Part shown: one piece after another, positions 57,240-64,000 of the stretch
Numbering within the stretch: position 1 is the first letter of the stretch
Layout: each line of letters starts with the position of its first letter
Assembly: GCA_002067235.1 (NCBI GenBank)
Contig: MVQP01000003.1
Span: forward strand, 1 to 64,000
Source of the DNA: Syntrophorhabdus sp. PtaB.Bin047
Lineage (GTDB): Bacteria > Desulfobacterota > Syntrophorhabdia > Syntrophorhabdales > Syntrophorhabdaceae
DNA: 64,000 nucleotides
Direction: 5' to 3'
Position numbers and translations under genes: made by a program
Notes under the pieces: model-generated
Database searches by the model: none
What the model was told of the DNA's origin: nothing
The model's input: the letters and a program-made list of their open reading frames with translations, nothing else

Positions 57240-58607
57240 TTACAGGAACGCAAGGACAGCGGCGTCTTCCGACCCTACAAGCCCGTTCATGGCCTTGTAG
57301 GAGACGTCGTACTTGAACAGATTGTTATCCTTCGTGATCGGGGTCTTGATATAGCGCATGGCCGGAACGATCAGAACAATGGCGTTACCGGCCGTCACCT
57401 TGCCGTCACGACCGCAAACAATCACAGCGGTGCTCTGGGTGTCATTCTTGAAGGCCGTGTAAATGGCCAGCGACCTGTAGAGTTCCGAAAAAGACCCCTC
57501 GACGGTCCTCGCCGTGTGGATCTTCTGGCCTATACCGTTCGTGGTCAGGTCCTTGTCGTCGTAAATCTCATTACTGATCTTGAAGCTGAACTTATCGCAG
57601 TTGTGCGAGGAGCCACCGATTAGCACCCGCATATTCTTGGCCACTACGGGAACCTCGTCGTTGAAAGAGGGCGCTCCGAGACCGTAGGAGCCGGTTTCCT
57701 TATTGAAGGACACGCCGTTGAAGGAGAACTTAGGGACAATGACCTTGCCTGTCTCGAAATTGAGTTCCAGGGAGTCGATCTTGTTGCCACCGTAGCTTTC
57801 ATGCACCACGTCACCACGCCACAGGTCAATCCAGAAGCTGGGCAGATCACTCAAACTGAACTGGTAGTTGACGCTGGAGCGCAGGTCTGTATACCGGTCA
57901 GGCGCCGCAGAGAGGGCAGGGGAGACCGTAAGCGTGTCGGTGTCGGTGTCCAGTGCCGTGACGCGCGTGAACTCAATGGATGCTTTCTTGACGGTCGTCG
58001 CCGCATCAGGGACCGTCGTCACCGCGGGGGATATAGTGATGTTCTTGTCTGTCGCGTTGATTCCCGTGATCTCCACGGCTTCGATGAGTGCCGTTCCATC
58101 ACCGTTCGGAACCTGTACGATGTCTCCGACCGCAAGGCCGGTGACGCTGGTAAGTTCGATGGTTGTGGTTGTGCTACCGCTATCGACCGTAAAGGTGGTG
58201 ACGGTGGGGATGATGCAGGCAAGAACATCGTTGACATGGAAATGGCTTGCGTCGGCGACGGGGATCGAAGCGGTTGAAGCGCTGGCCCCGACGACGTCCG
58301 CCGTTGACGTCTTCTTCGTTCCGAAGCTGCCCTCATAGAGAACGTCACCCTCCGGCGCCGTGCCCTCTGCTCCGGACGCGCGCATGTTGATGGAGATGTT
58401 ACCGGGAGCCTTGGAAGCCCCGCGCAGCTCCGGTGTTCCATCTTTCGTATTGGAGATTTCGGTATAGGATTCCTGATCGTACTCTCCGTCCAGCTCGAAA
58501 TCGGCAACGCGGATCACGTTGCTCGACTCGGCAACCGGGTCAGCATTGAACAATAACTCCTTCTTTATCGCCAGCGTCGATTTTCTTACAAGGGCTTCAT
58601 TAGCCAT
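57240..58607 (-). CDS. major tail (tube) protein
   Basis: A 455-residue protein, MANEALVRKSTLAIKKELLF. N-terminal tube domain, central Thr/Ala-rich beta domain (about 110-240, e.g. FTVDSGSTTTTIELTSVTGL) and the C-terminal tube half (FSFNGVSFNKETGSYGLGAP). Longer than typical tail tube proteins because of the inserted central domain, which may project from the tube. GGAGG upstream. Confidence 0.82.
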   Translation of the reverse strand: MANEALVRKSTLAIKKELLFNADPVAESSNVIRVADFELDGEYDQESYTEISNTKDGTPELRGASKAPGNISINMRASGAEGTAPEGDVLYEGSFGTKKTSTADVVGASASTASIPVADASHFHVNDVLACIIPTVTTFTVDSGSTTTTIELTSVTGLAVGDIVQVPNGDGTALIEAVEITGINATDKNITISPAVTTVPDAATTVKKASIEFTRVTALDTDTDTLTVSPALSAAPDRYTDLRSSVNYQFSLSDLPSFWIDLWRGDVVHESYGGNKIDSLELNFETGKVIVPKFSFNGVSFNKETGSYGLGAPSFNDEVPVVAKNMRVLIGGSSHNCDKFSFKISNEIYDDKDLTTNGIGQKIHTARTVEGSFSELYRSLAIYTAFKNDTQSTAVIVCGRDGKVTAGNAIVLIVPAMRYIKTPITKDNNLFKYDVSYKAMNGLVGSEDAAVLAFL

Positions 58608-58622
58608 CTTTGAATACCTCCT

Positions 58623-58811
58623 CTATTCGTTGAGAAAGATCTCTTTTATCGGTACGCTGTCTGAGAACCGCTTGCATCGCGGACACTTCAGACAGATATA
58701 CCCATCGTTAATGAGCGCTACGCGGGACCGGAGAACCGGGGGATCATAAACCTTGAAACCGCATCCGCTGCACCTGACAACGGTCTTGCCGTTCTCCTTG
58801 TTGACTCTCAT
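58623..58811 (-). CDS. Com-like zinc-ribbon protein (62 aa)
   Basis: VVRCSGCGFKVYDPP and YICLKCPRCKRFSDS: Cys pairs like Mu Com, a translational activator. Overlaps the next gene (ATGA). Here it lies between the tail terminator and tail tube genes. Confidence 0.7.
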   Translation of the reverse strand: MRVNKENGKTVVRCSGCGFKVYDPPVLRSRVALINDGYICLKCPRCKRFSDSVPIKEIFLNE

Positions 58812-59284
58812 CGCTCGGTTGTGCTCTCGTATGACAGTGCGTTCACCTCAAGCAGCACAAAGTAGATCGTGTCTTTCTCGGGAAGTTGCCTTATGAGCGT
58901 TCTGCCAAGTTCAATGTCTGTTACAACGCTTCCAAGGGTGCAATTTGCCGATATGGCCTTTCTGACTATCCTGTCGTAGTCGCTCTCATAGTCTTCGGCG
59001 TCCTTCTCGTCTTCTCCTTCTACTAACTGGAACACGACAACGACGTGGAACCTGTATTTGGCCCAGACGTATTCAGTCCCGCCTCCGAAATCCGCCGCCT
59101 CCTCTGCTTCAGTCCCGGTCCCGCCCCTTCCGAGCTGCACGACCCGGATTGATCGGGGAAGCATGTTCTTGTTGATGTTCCGGCCAAGACCATAGCCAAC
59201 CTTGTCCGCTCCGATCTTGCTGATAATGTCGGGATTGGTCTTGAGGGTGTTGATAAGCGCATTTCTTACGGTCTTGATTTCCAT
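58808..59284 (-). CDS. tail terminator-like protein
   Basis: A 158-residue protein: EIKTVRNALINTLKTNPDII, KNMLPRSIRVVQLGRGGTGT, YRFHVVVVFQLVEGEDEKDA. Order and pattern fit a lambda gpU-like terminator that caps the tail tube. One-base overlap with the morphogenesis gene. Confidence 0.7.
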   Translation of the reverse strand: MEIKTVRNALINTLKTNPDIISKIGADKVGYGLGRNINKNMLPRSIRVVQLGRGGTGTEAEEAADFGGGTEYVWAKYRFHVVVVFQLVEGEDEKDAEDYESDYDRIVRKAISANCTLGSVVTDIELGRTLIRQLPEKDTIYFVLLEVNALSYESTTER

Positions 59285-59769
59285 TACGTCAGCTCCGGTT
59301 CAAACATTATTGCGAACCTGTCAAATACCCATTCTGCGTCCGGATCGTCAAGACCAAGGATCTCCCTGGGACCGGCAAGGGGAGCGTCACCCCTTTCGAG
59401 GCGTTCCGCTATGCTGGCCATAGCCTCTATACTGGCATTCAACCCCGGAATGGCCCGGTGCATGCCGATCACCGTCGTGGTCAAGGACTCGTCATCCGCC
59501 AGCATCTGAGAGAACAGCGCTCTGCCGAGATCGCCCGTGGCGGTCATGATCGGTTTACTGCCGTATCCCGCCTTTTCTTTCCGTTTAGTGTACTTCTTCT
59601 TCAGGGGAACAAACGGATCGCCGGCGACGTCAACGCCCTTCGATAAACGCTTGGTGGTCTGATTCTCGATGTACTGGCCACTGTCCTTGAAGAACAGGTC
59701 AAAGGACATACTCATCAGTCGGCTCAGGGTCGCATCTATCTCTGCGGTGTTCAGGATCACGTGTATCAT
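59284..59769 (-). CDS. phage virion morphogenesis / tail completion protein
   Basis: A 161-residue protein; DAGDPFVPLKKKYTKRK-like segment (DVAGDPFVPLKKKYTKRKEK), ATGDLGRALFSQML, then a C-terminal helix (WVFDRFAIMFEPEL). Matches the phage virion morphogenesis family (tail S/gpG-like). Overlaps its neighbour (ATGA). Confidence 0.78.
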   Translation of the reverse strand: MIHVILNTAEIDATLSRLMSMSFDLFFKDSGQYIENQTTKRLSKGVDVAGDPFVPLKKKYTKRKEKAGYGSKPIMTATGDLGRALFSQMLADDESLTTTVIGMHRAIPGLNASIEAMASIAERLERGDAPLAGPREILGLDDPDAEWVFDRFAIMFEPELT

Positions 59770-60113
59770 GACTCGATCACCGCGGGAGCTATGATGAAGC
59801 CGGGGCAGACATATCGCTCGAAGTCATTGAGGAGCCTGAAATTGAGCGTACCATCATTGACGATATCGCCGGGCTTCACGTCTACCGTGGATACGAAATA
59901 CAGATTGTACAAGGTGCTTTCGCCACCTTTTTCTCGATAAATGGCGTCCTCATCCTGTTGACTGTAGCGCTTCTGGGGAATGATGATGCAAGACACTCCG
60001 GACTGAACAGTCTCATAGCTTGTCACGTCCTCGGTTGTGCGAAGCCGCTGAATGGAGACGGTTGCATTACGCATGCGTCTGATACGGGCCGCTGCATCTA
60101 TGGTGATCGTCAT
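59766..60113 (-). CDS. head-tail joining (closure) protein
   Basis: A 115-residue protein: ATVSIQRLRTTEDVTSYETV, then VDVKPGDIVNDGTLNFRLLN. Position between the connector-like and morphogenesis genes suits a head closure protein. Overlap with both. Confidence 0.65.
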   Translation of the reverse strand: MTITIDAAARIRRMRNATVSIQRLRTTEDVTSYETVQSGVSCIIIPQKRYSQQDEDAIYREKGGESTLYNLYFVSTVDVKPGDIVNDGTLNFRLLNDFERYVCPGFIIAPAVIES

Positions 60114-60547
60114 TTAAACTCCTCAAACATGGGAGTGGTGGGCGAAATAACGTCGGCGCCATGTGCCGGCATGCAAGAGTAAGTCGAGATTGCCTGGCAG
60201 AATGCTCCGGATTCACCGTACAGGTCAGCCTCCAACTTATTGAAGTCAAGGTCTCGGGTGATCGAGGTCTCGCCGACCTTTTCGGTTCGGGCCATAATGT
60301 TGCGAATGGCCGGAACAAGGAGCGCGCAGAGGTACGAAAGAGCCGCATCAATCAGGTTCTCTTTATTATCGCCGGTGAGTGATGCCCAATCCGTGACCTT
60401 GCCCTTGATTGCCCTTTCCGCCTGGTCCACGAACGCTTCTACCGTGGCATCAGGCAATAGCACGGCGGAGTCTTCCCCGACGAGCTTTATCCGGGCCTGG
60501 GTCTTCCAGTTGCTTCGATTGGCGGTTGTCAGTATGCTTGCGGCCAT
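60110..60547 (-). CDS. head-tail connector-like protein
   Basis: A 145-residue helical protein: LLPDATVEAFVDQAERAIKG, ENLIDAALSYLCALLVPAIR. Fits an HK97 gp6-like connector. First gene of the neck cluster. Confidence 0.65.
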   Translation of the reverse strand: MAASILTTANRSNWKTQARIKLVGEDSAVLLPDATVEAFVDQAERAIKGKVTDWASLTGDNKENLIDAALSYLCALLVPAIRNIMARTEKVGETSITRDLDFNKLEADLYGESGAFCQAISTYSCMPAHGADVISPTTPMFEEFK

Positions 60548-60565
60548 TGGTCCTCAAGAAAGAAG

Positions 60566-60602
60566 GGGGGCATGCACGTTATAGGCATACGGCCCCTTCC
60601 CG
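60566..60602 (-). terminator. hairpin before the connector gene
   Basis: On the minus strand GAAGGGG ... CCCCTTC close an imperfect stem that also pairs GCATGC with GTATGC-like bases; TTTCTT follows. Likely terminator of the small structural genes. Confidence 0.5.
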
Positions 60603-60620
60603 GTTATGTCAGTTTCGGAA

Positions 60621-60917
60621 CTACTCTGCGGTGCCGGTGATCTTCACGCCGTTTACAAAGGCGATCTTCCCGAGCGCTATATCGCCTGCCACCGCGGGGC
60701 TTCCCGCTTCCGTGGTGTCCACAACCTCGGTCTTTCCTTCTATCCCGAAGATGGTAACGCCGGCCTTGATGTTCGCCGTTGCCAGATCGGCATCAACAGC
60801 GTGAAGGGTTGTGGCGGCGTAGAATCCCTGTTCTACCGTATCGCTGGCCGCTGACAGCTTCTTTGTCACAAGATCGGAAGGTATGCCTGAACGAAGAGGA
60901 GTCTTGATTTCAGCCAT
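60621..60917 (-). CDS. small structural (head fibre/decoration-like) protein
   Basis: A 98-residue protein; ANIKAGVTIFGIEGKTEVVD and AGDIALGKIAFVNGVKITGT are repeats found in phage fibre and decoration proteins. GGGGG before ATG. Likely exposed on the virion. Confidence 0.65.
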   Translation of the reverse strand: MAEIKTPLRSGIPSDLVTKKLSAASDTVEQGFYAATTLHAVDADLATANIKAGVTIFGIEGKTEVVDTTEAGSPAVAGDIALGKIAFVNGVKITGTAE

Positions 60918-60926
60918 TTTGTCCCC

Positions 60927-61343
60927 CTATATTGTGTCGAGAACTTCGACGTAGAGTTCGAGATAGATCGTTCCCGTCGCATGAGAGCTATCGTCATTCT
61001 TCACGACGGCGTAGAGTGAGCCCTCAATGGCGGCGTCCGCGTTCCGATAGTTGATATCGAGGCCATAGGTGTCATATCTGTTGTCGATGCCCTCGATGGC
61101 CAGTATCTCATTGATTGTGCCGGCTGACACTCCGGTTTTGTTTCTGATCGAAATATCAAAATCATCAGAGGACGAATAGGCGCGTATCTGCTTGATCGTG
61201 CCCTTGGTGGCCATCCCGCTGAGCTTCTGTTCGGCGCCCGTTGCGCTGGTGCCGACACTCGTGAGAGAGAATTTGTAGAGTATGAGGCGGGTGTTCGCCC
61301 CGTTGTGTCCTATTCCATGCACTGTTGCGACTGCATCATCCAT
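60927..61343 (-). CDS. hypothetical structural protein (138 aa)
   Basis: MDDAVATVHGIGHNGANTRL, then beta-rich with SSSDDFDISIRNKTGVSAGT. GGAGGG upstream. Between the capsid protein and the fibre-like gene. Perhaps a decoration protein. Confidence 0.65.
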   Translation of the reverse strand: MDDAVATVHGIGHNGANTRLILYKFSLTSVGTSATGAEQKLSGMATKGTIKQIRAYSSSDDFDISIRNKTGVSAGTINEILAIEGIDNRYDTYGLDINYRNADAAIEGSLYAVVKNDDSSHATGTIYLELYVEVLDTI

Positions 61344-61368
61344 ATCGTTGTCCCTCCAAAGGTTGAGG

Positions 61369-61392
61369 CCCCTTCGGTTAAGAAGGGGCCTT
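61369..61392. terminator. hairpin terminator after the capsid gene
   Basis: AGGCCCCTTC/GAAGGGGCCT stem (61369-61392 region) with 6-nt loop. On the minus strand the sequence that follows (CAACCTTTGG) is T-poor but the stem is strong. Confidence 0.65.
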
Positions 61393-61403
61393 TGTTATCG
61401 TGC

Positions 61404-62534
61404 TTACGCCTTCCCGTCCAGTTTCCTTGTCGCGGCCCGGAAGAGGTTCGAGAAGCCCACTTTGTTCGAGATGACGATGACTTGCCATTTCTCCCGGATC
61501 AGTCTGTCGGTCTCCACGAGGTCCACGCCCGTATTCCTGTGACCGATGATGCCGAACGTCTTATCGACGCCAATGAGATCATCCGTACCCAGTACGGAGG
61601 TATCGTTGAAAGGGATCAGATTGACCGCTCCGAAGGGCGACTGCGCAAAAACAGGGTCTCCGCCGACTGCGGCGCGGCTGAGCATGGTGGTCAGTAGGGC
61701 GTAGGTGGTGTCCGTAGGCGTGGTCATGGTGTAGAAGTCCACGAGGTCGGTAATGCTGCCGATGATGGCCGTCATCTTATAGGGGTAGAACTGCGCCTGC
61801 CACTTCAGGTAGGACTTGAAGGTCATCGACTCCACACCGGTGTTTCCCTCGATGCCCAGATCGGAGAGTTTGTCGACGTATGCACCGGTGCTTTCCTTGC
61901 CGGTTCCGTCGCCGCTCAGGATGACCGAAACGGCTTCTCCTAGTTCATCAACGACGCGCGTCATCGCGGCTCTCTGGAGAATAACGTCGAGGATGGGCAA
62001 CTGGACTTCCTGGATGAAATCGTAGTCCGCCTGGATTTCGATGGCGAAGTCTTCGATCTTGACGTTCTTTTCAGACCATGCCGCTTTCAGGACTTTCGGC
62101 CTGGCGCCCTGCGCTCTCTTGCCGGACCGTCTCTGCGTCTGGGTGTCGTCCAGATAGATACTCCTGAACATCCGGCCGTACTCCCACTCAGACACGATGT
62201 ACTGGAGGAAGTCTCCGCGCTCGATCATGGCAGCGTTGATCCTGCGGTTGATGTACTCCGGAAAGAGGATCCTGGATTCGGGAAGGTTGCTCTGGAAGAA
62301 GAGCTTGCCCTGTCCGGCGTAGATGCCGTGTTCGGGATCGTTTGTTCTCACAATCCCTAGGCGCTGCAACTGCCTGTCGAACGCATCGAGGCCGCTCTTG
62401 TCGTCGGGATGAGTGGGGTTCATCTCCTCAAGCAGGGCCGACAGTGAACATCCATGCTCGCTTGCGAGGTCGTACAGGGTGCCGTCCAGCTTGATCTCGT
62501 TGGGTCCGTTTACTCTTACGATCTTTATGGCCAT
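61404..62534 (-). CDS. major capsid protein
   Basis: A 376-residue protein: MAIKIVRVNGPNEIKLDGTL; arms and E-loop region (EWEYGRMFRSIYLDDTQTQR); GVESMTFKSYLKWQAQFYPY, DTTYALLTTMLSRAAVGGDP; C-terminal NKVGFSNLFRAATRKLDGKA. Position next to scaffold and decoration genes, and length, fit a capsid protein of the HK97 fold. AAGGAGG upstream of 62534; longer frame to 62600 overlaps the terminator. Confidence 0.82.
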   Translation of the reverse strand: MAIKIVRVNGPNEIKLDGTLYDLASEHGCSLSALLEEMNPTHPDDKSGLDAFDRQLQRLGIVRTNDPEHGIYAGQGKLFFQSNLPESRILFPEYINRRINAAMIERGDFLQYIVSEWEYGRMFRSIYLDDTQTQRRSGKRAQGARPKVLKAAWSEKNVKIEDFAIEIQADYDFIQEVQLPILDVILQRAAMTRVVDELGEAVSVILSGDGTGKESTGAYVDKLSDLGIEGNTGVESMTFKSYLKWQAQFYPYKMTAIIGSITDLVDFYTMTTPTDTTYALLTTMLSRAAVGGDPVFAQSPFGAVNLIPFNDTSVLGTDDLIGVDKTFGIIGHRNTGVDLVETDRLIREKWQVIVISNKVGFSNLFRAATRKLDGKA

Positions 62535-62560
62535 CTTTTGTTTCCTCCTTGGTTGTTGGC

Positions 62561-62597
62561 AATAAAAAAGCCCCCCGAACCGGTAAGGCTGGGGGGC
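62561..62597 (-). terminator. intrinsic terminator between decoration and capsid genes
   Basis: GCCCCCC (minus strand 62597-62591) pairs with GGGGGGC (62576-62570), and TTTTTTATT follows. Best intrinsic terminator in the window. It may lower, not stop, transcription into the capsid gene. Confidence 0.8.
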
Positions 62598-62617
62598 CAC
62601 TATGGTCGTGTGTTCTG

Positions 62618-63238
62618 TTACCTGCCCAGATCGACAGTGACGGTGTGGTTCGTGGTGTCAACGGACCTGACACACCAGCGTTTCGGGAACGTGGCTTCGT
62701 CCTTCTGGACCGCGACAACGAACTTGTTGTCAGCGGTGGCTCCGGCCGCGAGAGTGACCGTAACCGCCCCGGTTTCTCCTAGTGAGACATCATCAACCAA
62801 CTGGTCCTGGTTGGTGTCGCTGACGATCCCGATGATCTTCCCCCCGACAAGGTCCGCATCTGCCGCGCTGGCTCCGCTGGTATCTCCGAGGTCTACCGTC
62901 ACCTCAACGGTCTTGACCGCGACCTCATCCGCCAAAGCAACCTTGCCAGCGATCGAACCCCCGACAAGGTAATTCCAGCCAACCGAAGGGTTGCTGCCGG
63001 TGTAGCCGATCTCTGCGTATCCGTCCTCCTGAACACCGGTAAGAATGGTGGGGCCGTCGCCTATGGTCCTGACCACACCCGTAAAATTGAGCCCCGCGGT
63101 GACGAGAGCAACGGTATTGTTTTCGCTCACCATGACGGCCTTGTCCTCATCGGTCCCCCTCACAAGGGCCGACAGATAGGTCTTGTATCCGGCCGCGATT
63201 CCTACTTCATCCATGCTGCCTATGCCTCTATTTGCCAT
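62618..63238 (-). CDS. capsid decoration-like protein
   Basis: A 206-residue beta-rich protein: TAGLNFTGVVRTIGDGPTIL, GYAEIGYTGSNPSVGWNYLV, similar in style to DUF2190/lambda D-type stabilisers. GGAGGG upstream. Sits before the capsid gene as usual. Confidence 0.7.
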   Translation of the reverse strand: MANRGIGSMDEVGIAAGYKTYLSALVRGTDEDKAVMVSENNTVALVTAGLNFTGVVRTIGDGPTILTGVQEDGYAEIGYTGSNPSVGWNYLVGGSIAGKVALADEVAVKTVEVTVDLGDTSGASAADADLVGGKIIGIVSDTNQDQLVDDVSLGETGAVTVTLAAGATADNKFVVAVQKDEATFPKRWCVRSVDTTNHTVTVDLGR

Positions 63239-63273
63239 CTCGTGTTCCCTCCTTGGTTATTGGCTTTCTTGCC

Positions 63274-63786
63274 CTATTTCTTTGTCCGGTACAGCGCCGG
63301 ATTGTCGAGGTGGCTGTACTGGATGGTCATGTCCCGGTCGGACGTATGATCGCCCTTGTCGGCCTTGGCGAGTCTGGTCTTGGCCTCCTCCTTCATCGTG
63401 GTGATCTTGGCCGTCAGGTGTTCGAGACGCTTTTGGGCGTCCAGAGCGTTCAGGGTCGTGTCTTCCGCTTCTTTGTCCCACTTGTCTTCGTAGAGAATCA
63501 CGCCGAGCTTGTGATACTCTTCGCGCAATTCATTGAGGCGGGTCTCGCCTATCCTTATAAGGTCTTTCGATGCGTCAAGCTCGGCGCTGATTCCCTTTGA
63601 TTTCTCGGTCAGTTCGGTAAGGTCGCCCTGGGCCTTTGCGAGATCTTCCTTGACCTTCGTGGTCTCAGTCTGGGCAGTGGTGAGCTGCGTCTGCAGGTCC
63701 GTGACGGCCGTGTCGTGATCCGCCTTGGGCACATAGTGCTCCGCCAGTTCCTTTGAAAACTGCTTCACAAACTCTTCAAAATTCAC
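63274..63786 (-). CDS. scaffold-like protein (internal start)
   Basis: A 170-residue, strongly helical protein: VNFEEFVKQFSKELAEHYVP, coiled coil about 20-70 (LQTQLTTAQTETTKVKEDLA), ending SHLDNPALYRTKK. GTG start at 63786 with AAGGAGG. In frame with the upstream partial gene, so scaffold may be made both alone and as the tail of a protease. Confidence 0.75.
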   Translation of the reverse strand: MNFEEFVKQFSKELAEHYVPKADHDTAVTDLQTQLTTAQTETTKVKEDLAKAQGDLTELTEKSKGISAELDASKDLIRIGETRLNELREEYHKLGVILYEDKWDKEAEDTTLNALDAQKRLEHLTAKITTMKEEAKTRLAKADKGDHTSDRDMTIQYSHLDNPALYRTKK

Positions 63787-64000
63787 GTTATTTCCTCCTT
63801 CTTTAAGGTTATTTCCAATATCAGAAAGGGAGAGAACAAGTCTCCCTGTCATTGGATGCTCCGCTGAGAGCTTCTTGATGTTCTCCAGGCTACCTGGATC
63901 GGCCAGTTTAAGACTGTCTCCGTCGCCGGCTGCGAGCGTGGCAAGCGGGAGACCGCCGTCATCCACCAAATCGCAGGCCCCGAGATGGGCATTTTCAACG
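63274..64000 (-). CDS. partial upstream gene in frame with scaffold (probable protease-scaffold)
   Basis: The frame is open to the window edge: HLGACDLVDDGGLPLATLAA, GDGDSLKLADPGSLENIKKL, then runs into the scaffold without a stop. This is the nested layout of lambda C/Nu3. The protease part is mostly outside the window, so its identity is inferred from position. Confidence 0.55.
   Translation of the reverse strand, partial: VENAHLGACDLVDDGGLPLATLAAGDGDSLKLADPGSLENIKKLSAEHPMTGRLVLSLSDIGNNLKEGGNNVNFEEFVKQFSKELAEHYVPKADHDTAVTDLQTQLTTAQTETTKVKEDLAKAQGDLTELTEKSKGISAELDASKDLIRIGETRLNELREEYHKLGVILYEDKWDKEAEDTTLNALDAQKRLEHLTAKITTMKEEAKTRLAKADKGDHTSDRDMTIQYSHLDNPALYRTKK

Noticed and set aside
1-64000. 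CRISPR array
   Set aside because: No set of three or more regularly spaced identical repeats was seen; the 21-bp tandem repeats at 41847 have no spacers.
1-64000. Insertion sequence or transposase
   Set aside because: No transposase motifs; the recombinases are tyrosine type.

Overview
The window looks like most of a lambda-like siphovirus prophage (long non-contractile tail) next to a host tRNA-Arg(CCT) gene. The host appears to be a Gram-negative bacterium: there is a lipobox lipoprotein, strong GGAGG ribosome sites and sigma70-type promoters. A Deltaproteobacteria/syntroph-like host is my guess from overall gene flavour, not something the sequence proves. The portal, terminase and most of the capsid protease lie beyond the right edge.

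Layout: (1) 1-1331: tRNA-Arg and, pointing at it, a tyrosine integrase with a small excisionase-like HTH gene. (2) 1370-15468, minus strand: a tightly overlapped early/accessory operon. It holds a C5 DNA methyltransferase interrupted by an intein exactly at its catalytic Cys, a nucleoside-deoxyribosyltransferase-like protein, two radical-SAM proteins (one with a frameshift in a G8 tract), a PAPS-reductase-like enzyme, ThyX, small proteins, an intein-bearing helicase remnant fused to a DUF1643 protein, two related HTH proteins and an HNH nuclease. (3) 15469-16704: about 1.2 kb without genes but with repeats. (4) 16705-22080, plus strand: an island with leaderless hicAB, small proteins, ArdC antirestriction, a phage 'antitoxin'-like protein and a second tyrosine recombinase with an unusual N-terminal domain. 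Two of its genes share a structured RNA leader. (5) 22177-40292, minus strand: recombination/replication (HNH, RuvC-like resolvase, DnaN clamp, DnaC-like loader, DUF1376 initiator, SSB, RDF, Cas4-like nuclease, SbcC-like ATPase, amino-methyltransferase, SF2 helicase) and many small proteins. (6) 40293-41911: divergent control region, HTH repressor and lipoprotein on the plus strand. (7) 41994-64000, minus strand: tail fibres, J-like tip protein, NlpC peptidase (K-like), L-like Fe-S protein, M-like protein, tape measure, G/GT chaperones with a textbook -1 frameshift site, lysis genes, major tail protein, connectors, capsid proteins and scaffold. Hairpin terminators sit between several structural genes.

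Functionally, integrase, HTH/Xis and RDF control integration. The repressor controls the lytic switch. DnaN, loader, initiator and SSB recruit the host replisome. Two DNA methyltransferases and ArdC resist restriction. The most unusual items are: the methyltransferase intein whose +1 residue is the enzyme's catalytic Cys; the helicase-intein-DUF1643 chimera; the duplicated RNA leader; a 5' hairpin that buries a GTG start beside a 12-codon leader ORF; the -1 frameshift signal; a collar-type tail fibre with a Sec signal peptide; and a recurring Cys module ending in NNDCPWF.

All calls come from reading the sequence. Family names rest on recognised motifs, not searches. Where the best start differs from the longest frame, the reason is given.
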